This document shows, piece after piece, positions 1 to 5,917 of a DNA stretch of 8,422 nt. This DNA is from Verrucomicrobiota bacterium (GTDB taxonomy: Bacteria > Verrucomicrobiota > Verrucomicrobiia > Chthoniobacterales > JAFAMB01): contig JAFAVN010000444.1 in NCBI GenBank assembly GCA_019242435.1, forward strand, positions 1 to 8,422, given 5' to 3'. Numbering within the stretch: the stretch's first letter is position 1; every line of letters starts with the position of its first letter. Under the pieces are notes generated by a model that was given only the letters and a program-made list of their open reading frames with translations, was not told where the DNA came from and ran no database searches. The position numbers and the translations under genes were made by a program.

Positions 1-193
1 CCAATCGCCGGATCACATCCCAGCTTTCGTCAGAACTCCCATCGTCTATAAAAATGACCTCCCAGTCGGAAGTTATCTCAGATGCATGCTCAGCGATGCC
101 GCTGAATAACTTCCTTAATGTTAGTGCCTCGTCCTTTAGCGGTACAACAAATGACAACGAAACATCCTTGTGCGAATCGCTCCCATTTTGCAT
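1..193 (-). CDS. Glycosyltransferase family 2, N-terminal part (gene runs off the left edge)
   Basis: Translating the minus strand from the ATG at 193-191 gives 64 codons with no stop before the window edge. The protein shows a GT-A start: a hydrophobic first strand with SFVVPLKDEA (residues 14-23), an amphipathic helix, then VIFIDDGSSDES (46-57). The paired Asp of the DDGS motif is typical of family 2 enzymes that bind a nucleotide sugar through a divalent metal. The arrangement resembles polyprenyl-phosphate glycosyltransferases (GtrB/DPM-like), but substrate and any C-terminal membrane helices lie outside the window. A GAGGAG sequence sits 9 bases before the ATG, a better ribosome site than those of the plus-strand genes. 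An in-frame GTG lies one codon upstream and could serve instead. The gene points away from the rest of the window and has a 915-base non-coding region behind it. Family assignment is firm; exact function is open. Confidence 0.88.
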   Translation of the reverse strand, partial: MQNGSDSHKDVSLSFVVPLKDEALTLRKLFSGIAEHASEITSDWEVIFIDDGSSDESWDVIRRL

Positions 194-453
194 CACCCGG
201 CTCTCCTCTCTTTCTTCGTGTGTGGTCAGAGCCCACTAGCGACCACCAGTGAATGAACCGGAGTTAACCTCCGCACATCCAGTTAGTCAGTCGCCCGCGC
301 ACCCGAAGGTTAAGCGCCGCCCAACCAGTTATTGTCTCCTACAAACCTGTGGTTATAGTTATTAGAACAACAATAATTACGATTTCCCCGTGCTACGCTC
401 CCGTATCTATTCCAAGTCGGTGCAATGTCCAGTAAATAATTCGTAACATCTAC

Positions 454-497
454 TTTTGGCAGGCCGGATTACGCGCATTCCGACCAGCCTGTCAAAA
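454..497. repeat. Long imperfect inverted repeat (hairpin)
   Basis: TTTTGGCAGGC (454-464) pairs with GCCTGTCAAAA (487-497) over 11 positions with one G·T pair. The stem continues as CGGA (465-468) with TCCG (479-482), leaving a 10-base loop and a 4-base ACCA bulge. The T and A runs are inside the stem, and no further T tract follows on either strand, so it is not a classical intrinsic terminator, although a bidirectional terminator remains possible. It could also be a protein-binding palindrome or a remnant of a small inverted-repeat element. Confidence 0.5.
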
Positions 498-603
498 CTC
501 ACCGATGTTACCATATTTAGAACTACGAGGCAGTCCCCATTTATATTGTTCCAGTTAACATTCAGAGTTCGAAAATCAGGGTTCTAAGTTCAAAATTGTG
601 GTT

Positions 604-922
604 ACCGCCGTTTGTTCGATAGCGGTCCGTCGATCGGATTCGGCTATCTGAATAAAGTGATGCGGGCGGCGAATACTAGGTAGCAGGCCCTTGCTCCCCC
701 CTAAGAACCGGCGTGGCGGGGTAGTGGGGTTTTGGGTGTTCCCCGCACGCATCGCTACGCCAAGCGTTGCGGGCAGGGAGTACTGCGCCAATAGGGAATC
801 GCCCCCAGCGACCGCTGGGATGGTGACGCTCTCAGGACGATTAGGGATTTCGGAACGCAAAATCCCAGGGTGCGAAATCTCACGCAACGAATTCCCGCGA
901 GGGCAGTTGCCCGAGGGCTGCG
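604..922. ncRNA. Candidate structured RNA region (strand unknown)
   Basis: Several compact hairpins follow one another. GATAGC 618-623 pairs with GCTATC 643-648, enclosing TCCG 626-629 with CGGA 635-638. CCCGCACGC 742-750 pairs with GCGTTGCGGG 764-773 with one bulged base. CCCAGCG 804-810 pairs with CGCTGGG 813-819. GGGATTT 844-850 pairs with AAATCCC 860-866 around a 9-base loop. GGGCA 901-905 pairs with TGCCC 908-912. CGCA 883-886 could pair with TGCG 919-922 to enclose the last one. CTCCC 694-698 and GGGAG 776-780 could close an outer helix. I do not recognise a known RNA: RNase P, tmRNA and SRP hallmarks were not seen. The hairpins are seen directly; that they form a functional RNA is inference. 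Confidence 0.35.
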
Positions 923-1043
923 TCCAACATGGGCGATACGAAATTCTCTTTCCCCTACTTGCCCTAGTTAGCTCCGATGACGATACTCGTGTTGCTCGTC
1001 CGCTAGCTCTCACTGCGTCCTTCTTTTTTCCGTATCGATCGAC

Positions 1044-1072
1044 TTGCGGATTTCGACGAGCAAAAGTTTAGT
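1044..1072 (+). promoter_or_regulatory. Weak candidate promoter for the isomerase/oxidoreductase unit
   Basis: TTGCGG (1044-1049) and TTTAGT (1067-1072) are 17 bases apart and lie 36 bases before the ATG at 1109. They match the sigma-70 consensus at only 3 of 6 and 4 of 6 positions, so this is only a suggestion. Confidence 0.18.
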
Positions 1073-1108
1073 AGCATTCAATCCAACCCCCAAATTTTTC
1101 ACTTCCGC

Positions 1109-2146
1109 ATGGCTAGACCAGTCACCCTGTTTACCGGCCAATGGGCCGATCTCTCTCTGAATGAACTAGCAGCGACGGCAAAAAAAATGGGTTTCGACGG
1201 GCTCGAATTAGCCTGTTGGGGCGACCATTTCGATGTCTACGCTGCGGCTGAATCTAAGGAATACTGTCAGGAGCGCTGGCAGATTTTAACCAGCAACGGC
1301 CTGACGGCGTTCTCCATATCCAATCATCTGGTGGGCCAGGCCATCTGCGACCGGATCGATGAACGGCATCAGGCGATCGTGCCAGCCCAAGTCTGGGGCA
1401 ACGGGGATCCCGAAGGCGTACGGCAACGCGCAGCCGAACACATGAAAATTGCGGCGCGAGCCTGCCGAAACTTTCTCGACGCTAAGCCCCACCGAGATCT
1501 GGATTTCCCCGCGGTCGTCAATGGATTCTCAGGGTCAGCAATCTGGCACGCGTGTTATGCGTTTCCGCCAACCGGGCAAGATTATTTGCAAAAGGGTTAC
1601 GATGATTTCGCTAAACGGTTTTTGCCGATCCTGGAGGCGTTTGACGCCGCCAATGTCAATTTTGGGTTGGAAGTGCACCCTACCGAGATTGCGTTTGACA
1701 TCGGCTCGGCTCAACGAGCCCTGGAAGCGGTAAATCATCACAAACGGTTTGGGTTTAACTACGACCCTTCCCACCTCGGTTACCAAGGGGTCGATTACGT
1801 GAAATTCATCCGGCAATTCAAAGACCGAATCTATCACTGCCATATGAAAGACGCCTGGTGGGGCCACGGCAACGGCGACGTCGGTGTCTTCGGCGGCCAC
1901 ACGAATTTCGGTGATCACCGGCGGTATTGGGATTTTCGCTCGATCGGGCACGGCGACGTCCGGTTCGAAGACATCATCGTCGCTCTTAATGACATCGGAT
2001 ACCGGGGGCCGCTTTCCATTGAGTGGGAAGATGCCCGGATGGATCGGATACACGGCGCGAGCGAATCGTGTCGAAATGTCAAATCATATGACTTTGCTCC
2101 GAGTCTGGTTGCTTTTGATGCGGCGTTCGAGCGCGAGAAACAATAG
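1109..2146 (+). CDS. Sugar phosphate isomerase/epimerase-like TIM-barrel protein
   Basis: This 345-residue protein has the pattern of the xylose isomerase-like/AP endonuclease 2 TIM-barrel family. N-terminal strand and helix repeats carry GFDGLELACWGDH (28-40). Metal and active-site candidates follow in the usual order: Glu188 in LEVHPTE, Asp219 and His222 in YDPSHLGY, His245 in CHMKD, His281 in SIGHGDVRF and Glu305 in IEWED. These enzymes bind a divalent metal and rearrange keto- or aldo-sugars. Some relatives dehydrate inosose or cleave 3-keto-glycosides. No signal peptide is seen, so it is probably cytoplasmic. The ATG has no clear Shine-Dalgarno before it (CCCCCAAATTTTTCACTTCC). The oxidoreductase gene starts 15 bases downstream, so the two are very likely co-transcribed. 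The family is secure; the substrate cannot be read from the sequence. Confidence 0.9.
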   Translation: MARPVTLFTGQWADLSLNELAATAKKMGFDGLELACWGDHFDVYAAAESKEYCQERWQILTSNGLTAFSISNHLVGQAICDRIDERHQAIVPAQVWGNGDPEGVRQRAAEHMKIAARACRNFLDAKPHRDLDFPAVVNGFSGSAIWHACYAFPPTGQDYLQKGYDDFAKRFLPILEAFDAANVNFGLEVHPTEIAFDIGSAQRALEAVNHHKRFGFNYDPSHLGYQGVDYVKFIRQFKDRIYHCHMKDAWWGHGNGDVGVFGGHTNFGDHRRYWDFRSIGHGDVRFEDIIVALNDIGYRGPLSIEWEDARMDRIHGASESCRNVKSYDFAPSLVAFDAAFEREKQ

Positions 2147-2161
2147 AAAAAAACCGTTTTT

Positions 2162-3319
2162 ATGACGCAGAAATTGAAAATGGGAATGGTAGGCGGCGGC
2201 CGCGATGCTTTCATCGGGGCAGTCCATCGTATGGCCGCCCGTCTGGATGACCGGATCGAGCTGGTTGCGGGAGCATTCTCGTCCGATGCAGCTAAGTCGC
2301 GTGCGTCCGGCGAGGATCTTGGTCTGGATCCGGCTAGAGTTTATCCTGATTTTGAGACGATGGTGGCCAGTGAAGCGAAATTGCCCGATGAGCAACGTAT
2401 CGATTTTGTCTCGATCGTGACGCCGAATTACGTGCATTTCCCGCCGGCGAAAGCTTTTCTGGAGGCGGGCTTTCACGTGGTCTGCGATAAACCCATGACC
2501 TTCAACCTCGATGAGGCTAAGCAATTGCGAGATATTGTGCAGGCGACCGGGAAGATCTTTGCGTTAACGCATAATTACACCGGGTATCCCATGGTCAAGG
2601 AGGCGCGTGAGCTGGTGCGAAACGGTGAATTGGGCAAGATCTTGAAGGTGGTGACCGAATACCCGCAGGGCTGGCTGATCCAACCCATCGATGCCGAGGG
2701 TCAAAAACAGGCTGCCTGGCGGACCGATCCATCCAAGACCGGAGCATCGAGCTGCATTGGCGATATCGGTACTCATGCCGAGAATCTGGGTCGCTACATT
2801 ACCAGCCTGGAAATCGAGGAGCTCTGTGCCGACTTCACGACTTTCGTCCCTGGGCGGCGCCTGGAGGACGACGGGAACTTACTTATCCGGTACCATGGCG
2901 GGGCCCGAGGCGTCTTGTATGCCTCGCAAGTATCGGTCGGTGAAGAAAATAATCTGGTGATCCGCGTTTACGGCACAAAGGCTTCCCTCGAATGGCATCA
3001 AGAGCATCCAAACGAGTTAATCGTTAAATATCCGGATGCACCGAGAAAGACCTATCGCCGGGGGAACGGTTATGTGAGCGACATCGCCAAAAGATTCACC
3101 CGGCTGCCCTTCGGTCACCCGGAAGCGTTCATCGAAGCGTTCGCGAATATCTATCTGGAGGCAGCTCGCGCTATTGAAGCGGTGAAATCAGGGAAACCAA
3201 TCCCGCCTGACGTCGATTATCCGACGGTGGAAGACGGTGTGCTGGGGATGGCCTTTATCGCTACAGCCGTTTCCAGCGCAAAAAACGGTAGCAGCTGGGC
3301 GAAGTTTCTGAAGGTTTAG
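2162..3319 (+). CDS. Gfo/Idh/MocA family NAD(P)-dependent sugar oxidoreductase
   Basis: This 385-residue protein begins with a Rossmann fold (MGMVGGGRDAFIGAVHR, residues 7-23) that binds NAD(P). TPNYVHFPPAKAFLEAG (87-103) and CDKPMTFNLDEA (108-119) follow; the second contains the family's Lys-Pro active-site motif (Lys110, Pro111). The C-terminal domain carries GDIGTHAENL (200-209), whose Asp201 and His205 match the catalytic Asp/His of the family. Members oxidise or reduce a sugar or cyclitol hydroxyl. Length is normal for the subgroup. It follows the TIM-barrel gene after a 15-base spacer of seven A, CCG and five T, with no Shine-Dalgarno, so initiation may depend on coupling or on the U-rich leader. 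The pairing suggests that the oxidoreductase makes a keto-sugar which the barrel protein then converts, or the reverse. A GGTTCCGGGTTCCGAG repeat begins 9 bases after the stop. Family firm; substrate unknown. Confidence 0.92.
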   Translation: MTQKLKMGMVGGGRDAFIGAVHRMAARLDDRIELVAGAFSSDAAKSRASGEDLGLDPARVYPDFETMVASEAKLPDEQRIDFVSIVTPNYVHFPPAKAFLEAGFHVVCDKPMTFNLDEAKQLRDIVQATGKIFALTHNYTGYPMVKEARELVRNGELGKILKVVTEYPQGWLIQPIDAEGQKQAAWRTDPSKTGASSCIGDIGTHAENLGRYITSLEIEELCADFTTFVPGRRLEDDGNLLIRYHGGARGVLYASQVSVGEENNLVIRVYGTKASLEWHQEHPNELIVKYPDAPRKTYRRGNGYVSDIAKRFTRLPFGHPEAFIEAFANIYLEAARAIEAVKSGKPIPPDVDYPTVEDGVLGMAFIATAVSSAKNGSSWAKFLKV

Positions 3320-3327
3320 GCTTCCAG

Positions 3328-3350
3328 GTTCCGGGTTCCGAGTTAAGAGC
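3328..3350 (+). repeat. GGTTCCG-type degenerate repeat, copy A
   Basis: GGTTCCGGGTTCCGAGTT (3328-3345) followed by AAGAG lies just after the oxidoreductase stop. It is built from GGTTCCG/AGTT units and matches the three other repeat sites (4430-4521, 5044-5066, 5138-5176). The copy stands in a 93-base gap before ribD; no partner forms a stem here. Confidence 0.7.
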
Positions 3351-3412
3351 CGGAATTACTCTTATTGGCCTTCTCTTCAGTAACTGTGCTCGCGTTTGTT
3401 TGAAGTCTTCAT

Positions 3413-4465
3413 GTGAACCAATCAAACTGGATGCGGATTGCGCTTCGCGAAGCGCAGAAAGGATTGGGGCGGTGCAGCCCGAACCCTGCCGTCGGAGCCG
3501 TTATCGTGAAATCCGGCCGGCTTTTAAGTAAGGGTTACCATCGAAAGGCCGGCCGACCGCATGCTGAGATCGAAGCGTTACGAGGGGTAGCCGATCCTGC
3601 TGAGACCCGAGGCGCTACGCTCTTCGTTACGTTAGAACCATGTTCAACCTTTGGCCGGACACCGCCTTGTACTGAAGCGATAATTAGAACCGGTATCCGT
3701 CATGTGGTCATCGGCACGATCGATCGAAACCCGAACCACACTGGCAGAGGCGTCGAACAGTTACGCGCCGCCGGGATTTCCGTTCAGACCGGAATCCTCG
3801 AGACACAGTGCCGGTTACTGAACGTCGGATTCGATCGGTGGATCAGTGCTCAACGCCCGTGGGTGATTGTTAAAATCGCCCAGTCAATTGACGGCCGAAT
3901 TACCCGGCCGCCTGGCGAGCCCACCTGGATCACTGGTGTAACTGCTCATCGTCGGGTACACCAGTTACGAGCAACGGTTGACGCTATTCTGGTCGGCGCA
4001 GAAACTCTCCGCCGGGACAATCCCAAGTTGACTGTACGCGGCATTCGAGCGGCCAGACAGCCATGGAGAGTGGTAGTGACCCGCAAAGGCAACTTACCGT
4101 CCGACGCAATCTTGTTCACGGACCAGTTTCGCGAGCGCACGCTTATATATCGAGACCGGACCTGGAAAGATATCTTGGCGGATCTCGGGCAACGCGGGGT
4201 TACCCGACTCTTGGTCGAAGGCGGCGGAGAAGTACTGGGTGAACTATTGGACTCCGATCTGATTGATGAAGTCTGGAGCTTTTTCGCGCCTTGCCTGATA
4301 GGCGGCGACAAACCGTCATTCGGTGGGCGAGGCGTTTCCGAAAACGCCGCCGCCAAATCGTTGCACTACAATCGTTTCGAACGTTTCGGCGACGATCTTC
4401 TCGTGCGTGGTCTTGTGCACGAAGCGTTGGAGGTTCCGACTTCCGGGTTGCGAGCACCGGGTTGA
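3413..4465 (+). CDS. ribD: Bifunctional riboflavin biosynthesis protein RibD (deaminase/reductase)
   Basis: RibD deaminates diaminohydroxyphosphoribosylaminopyrimidine, then reduces the ribose with NADPH, an early step to riboflavin, FMN and FAD. The deaminase domain (about 1-145) shows CSPNPAVGAVIV (21-32), HAE (50-52, zinc His50 and proton-shuttle Glu52) and EPCSTFGRTPPC (75-86, zinc Cys77 and Cys86). The reductase domain (about 147-338) shows VKIAQSIDGR (153-162), WITG (172-175), AILVGAETLRRDNPKLTVR (191-209) and the VEGGGEVLGELL nucleotide-binding segment (268-279). The start is GTG at 3413, inside an out-of-frame ATGTGA; an in-frame ATG at 3431 (residue 7) is an alternative. No Shine-Dalgarno is evident. 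The last roughly 12 residues (EVPTSGLRAPG) go beyond the usual family end and are encoded by the degenerate repeat. No other rib gene is in the window. Product very sure. Confidence 0.96.
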   Translation: MNQSNWMRIALREAQKGLGRCSPNPAVGAVIVKSGRLLSKGYHRKAGRPHAEIEALRGVADPAETRGATLFVTLEPCSTFGRTPPCTEAIIRTGIRHVVIGTIDRNPNHTGRGVEQLRAAGISVQTGILETQCRLLNVGFDRWISAQRPWVIVKIAQSIDGRITRPPGEPTWITGVTAHRRVHQLRATVDAILVGAETLRRDNPKLTVRGIRAARQPWRVVVTRKGNLPSDAILFTDQFRERTLIYRDRTWKDILADLGQRGVTRLLVEGGGEVLGELLDSDLIDEVWSFFAPCLIGGDKPSFGGRGVSENAAAKSLHYNRFERFGDDLLVRGLVHEALEVPTSGLRAPG

Positions 4466-4521
4466 ATTTTCGTCGACTCGGATCCCGGAACTCGGAACCG
4501 GAACCTTTAACTCAGAACCTC
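4430..4521. repeat. GGTTCCG-type repeat, copy B: inverted pair at convergent gene ends
   Basis: GGTTCCGACTTCCGGG (4432-4447) and CCCGGAACTCGGAACC (4484-4499) are inverted copies with one mismatch in 16, separated by 36 bases. The outer ends also match: GAGGTTC at 4430 and GAACCTC at 4515-4521. The left arm lies in the last codons of ribD and the right arm in the 55-base gap before the TPR gene stop, so it ends two converging genes. Read on the minus strand, the right arm equals copy D apart from a GTTCCG hexamer duplication and a few substitutions. Confidence 0.8.
4432..4499. terminator. Possible bidirectional terminator between ribD and the TPR gene
   Basis: The 16-bp inverted repeat could fold in the transcript of either gene. 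There is no clean T tract directly after the stem on the plus side (CGGAACCTTTAACTC follows), so it is not a standard rho-independent terminator. Its position at convergent 3' ends is the main argument. Confidence 0.35.
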
Positions 4522-5018
4522 TATTCCAGCTGAACTTCCACCTTCTCTTCCAGCCTGGGTCCTAGCTGATTTCGCATAATAATCCGGGCACAAGTATTCC
4601 AGTGCAGAATAGCGTCATCATTTTTAGGCGGTCGAAGCGCTTCGGCTTTTTCAAACCAGGTCATCGCTTCCTGGAGGAACTCGAAAGCATCATGGCCTGA
4701 ACCGGGGTACTGCTGCCGGAGTAAGGCTTTCGCCCGGCGTTCACATATGATACCCGCATAGTAGGCTTTCTCATAGTCATCGCGAATTCGACCTAAAACT
4801 TCTTGTGCTTCAGTTATTCCCACCGCATATCCCTTGCCAAGGCGATCCGTTAAAGCCAATAACAACACGACCAGGGCTTCCTGATTGTCCGGATCAATTT
4901 CCAGAACGTCGTAACAGATGCTTTCTGCTTCGGCCGGCTCGTTAAGCAGCCGGTAGCGCAATGCCTTATCCAGAGCCGCCGGAATGGCGTCCCTGGACAG
5001 TCTCTTCAGTTCGAACAT
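4521..5018 (-). CDS. Small TPR-like helical repeat protein, function unknown
   Basis: I do not recognise this 165-residue soluble protein as a named family. Residues about 14-47 (ALDKALRYRLLNEPAEAESICYDVL, then EIDPDNQEAL) fit a tetratricopeptide repeat, with the typical Asp-Pro-x-Asn turn. A second helical stretch includes YEKAYYAGIICERRAKALL, and a third (about 112-150, AFEFLQEAMTWFEKAEALRPPKN) again fits a TPR. Such repeats normally mediate protein contacts. No signal peptide or membrane helix is seen. The ATG at 5018-5016 is preceded by a poor ribosome site (AAGG about 12 bases away). It lies 92 bases downstream of sdhB on the same strand, so read-through from sdhCAB is possible and a role linked to that complex can be suggested but not shown. 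The TAG stop lies in the right end of repeat copy B. Confidence 0.75.
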   Translation of the reverse strand: MFELKRLSRDAIPAALDKALRYRLLNEPAEAESICYDVLEIDPDNQEALVVLLLALTDRLGKGYAVGITEAQEVLGRIRDDYEKAYYAGIICERRAKALLRQQYPGSGHDAFEFLQEAMTWFEKAEALRPPKNDDAILHWNTCARIIMRNQLGPRLEEKVEVQLE

Positions 5019-5043
5019 AGGTTTTTCGCCTTTTGGAGTTTAA

Positions 5044-5066
5044 GGTTCCGGATTTCGGGTTGCGAG
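5044..5066 (+). repeat. GGTTCCG-type degenerate repeat, copy C
   Basis: GGTTCCGGATTTCGGGTTG (5044-5062) followed by CGAG lies in the 92-base gap between sdhB and the TPR gene. It matches the inverted copy at 5138-5156 at 15 of 19 positions, so C and D form a second, more diverged inverted pair about 75 bases apart. CGGGTTGCGAG is also present in the left arm of copy B (4444-4454). Confidence 0.7.
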
Positions 5067-5110
5067 TCTGGCGTCCAGAGACGGGGTTATGGCTAAGTGA
5101 TTGGAACTTT

Positions 5111-5917
5111 TCACACCGCAGCCTTCGGCGATTGGCTCAACCCGGAACTCGGGACCTTGAGCTCGGAACCCGAACCTGTTTTTGGCCGCACTAGCTTCCA
5201 TAGCCAGCCTAATGGGTCATAAAACTCGTCTACCACCCGCTCCTTAAGCGGGATGATCGCGTTATCGGTAATCTTGATGTTCTCGGGGCAGACCTTGGTG
5301 CAACACTTCGTAATATTGCAGTAACCGATTCCCGCTGATCTTTTCAGCTCCGGAAGCCGGTCTTCCGTGTCGAGCGGATGCATTTCCAAGGCGGCCGCAA
5401 ACACTAATAACCGCGGCCCTACAAATTCAGCGAGTTTATTATGGTCCCGCAAAACATGGCATACGTCCTGGCAGAGAAAGCACTCAATACATTTCCGAAA
5501 TTCTTGGACGCGATCCACATCTGCCTGAGCCATCCGCCAAGTGCCATCCGGCGCGTCCGGTGGTCGCGGTTTGAATTTCTTGATCTTTTTCTTTGCCTGG
5601 TAATTCCAAGAGACGTCGGTTACCAGGTCCCGTATCAGCGGGAAGGTTTTCATCGGCTCGACGGTAATCGACTCATCCGGTAGTTCGTCCAGGCGAGTCA
5701 TGCACATCAACCTTGGCCTACCATTTATCTCCGCAGAACAGGAACCGCACCGCCCGGCCTTGCAATTCCACCGGCAAGCAAGATCATTCGCCTGGGTAGC
5801 CTGAATAGCATGCACGGCATCCAGGACGACCATTCCTTCCGCCACCTTGGTCGTGTAATCGACAAATTGCCCCCCAGCGGAGTCGCCTCGCCAGATTCTA
5901 AAAGTAGCCGTGCTCAT
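5111..5917 (-). CDS. sdhB: Succinate dehydrogenase iron-sulfur subunit SdhB (mycobacterial Sdh1-like)
   Basis: This 268-residue subunit carries electrons from the FAD of SdhA to quinone in the membrane. The N-terminal ferredoxin domain has CKAGRCGSC with Cys52, 57, 60 and 72 for the [2Fe-2S] cluster. The C-terminal domain has CIECFLCQDVC (143-153) and CNITKCCTKVCP (200-211). By family spacing, Cys143, 146, 149 and 210 bind [4Fe-4S], and Cys153, 200 and 206 bind [3Fe-4S]. SAEING, RPRLMCMTR, FRKCIECFLCQ and CNITKCC closely match my memory of mycobacterial Sdh1 SdhB. The ATG follows the sdhA TAA with no gap, and GAGGAG lies inside the sdhA end, so translation is coupled. After WLWKLVRPK (238-246), where relatives end, about 22 residues (TGSGSELKVPSSGLSQ, then SPKAAV) are added, largely encoded by repeat copy D. 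Confidence 0.96.
   Translation of the reverse strand: MSTATFRIWRGDSAGGQFVDYTTKVAEGMVVLDAVHAIQATQANDLACRWNCKAGRCGSCSAEINGRPRLMCMTRLDELPDESITVEPMKTFPLIRDLVTDVSWNYQAKKKIKKFKPRPPDAPDGTWRMAQADVDRVQEFRKCIECFLCQDVCHVLRDHNKLAEFVGPRLLVFAAALEMHPLDTEDRLPELKRSAGIGYCNITKCCTKVCPENIKITDNAIIPLKERVVDEFYDPLGWLWKLVRPKTGSGSELKVPSSGLSQSPKAAV
5138..5176 (-). repeat. GGTTCCG-type degenerate repeat, copy D, inside the sdhB 3' end
   Basis: On the minus strand this reads GGTTCGGGTTCCGAG, then CTCAAGGTCCCGAG, then TTCCGGGTTG. It matches the right arm of copy B except for one missing GTTCCG unit and a few substitutions. It is translated as part of SdhB and ends in VPSSGL. The left arm of copy B encodes VPTSGL in RibD in the same frame; 17 of 19 bases agree over GGTYCCGASTTCCGGGTTG. 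Confidence 0.75.

Larger units (their letters stand above)
194..1108. other. 915-base region without a credible gene
   Basis: Between the divergent glycosyltransferase and isomerase genes I find no protein I can recognise. Two overlapping open frames (126 codons at 691-1071 plus, 145 codons at 576-1013 minus) are rich in Arg, Pro, Gly and Ser, have no domain-like pattern, and lie across a run of hairpins, so I treat them as chance frames. The left part (about 330-600) is AT-rich. The right part (about 660-930) is GC-rich and strongly self-complementary. Minor palindromes include CGGAG/CTCCG at 259-273. Promoters for both flanking genes should lie here, but no convincing one can be read. Confidence 0.7.

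Noticed and set aside
454..497. Integron attC site
   Set aside because: It is palindromic, but the conserved GTTRRRY/RYYYAAC core boxes are absent and there is no cassette array or integrase.
680..720. Possible 3' end of a group II intron on the minus strand (CGGTTCTTAGGGGGGAGC)
   Set aside because: The string resembles the end of domain V and the start of domain VI, but the 5' half of domain V (AGC and its partner strand) is missing and there is no maturase gene.
576..1013. 145-codon open frame on the minus strand
   Set aside because: Its composition (Arg/Pro/Ser rich, no hydrophobic periodicity) fits no family I know, it has no ribosome site, and it crosses the hairpin-rich segment and another frame on the opposite strand.
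691..1071. 126-codon open frame on the plus strand
   Set aside because: It overlaps the minus frame, covers several stem-loops, and has no recognisable domain or ribosome site.
1535..2053. 172-codon open frame antisense to the isomerase
   Set aside because: It lies wholly inside a well-supported gene with all active-site motifs; it is a codon-bias shadow.
3946..4356. 136-codon open frame antisense to ribD
   Set aside because: It is rich in Arg, Ser and Pro and opposite a conserved reductase domain; no independent support.
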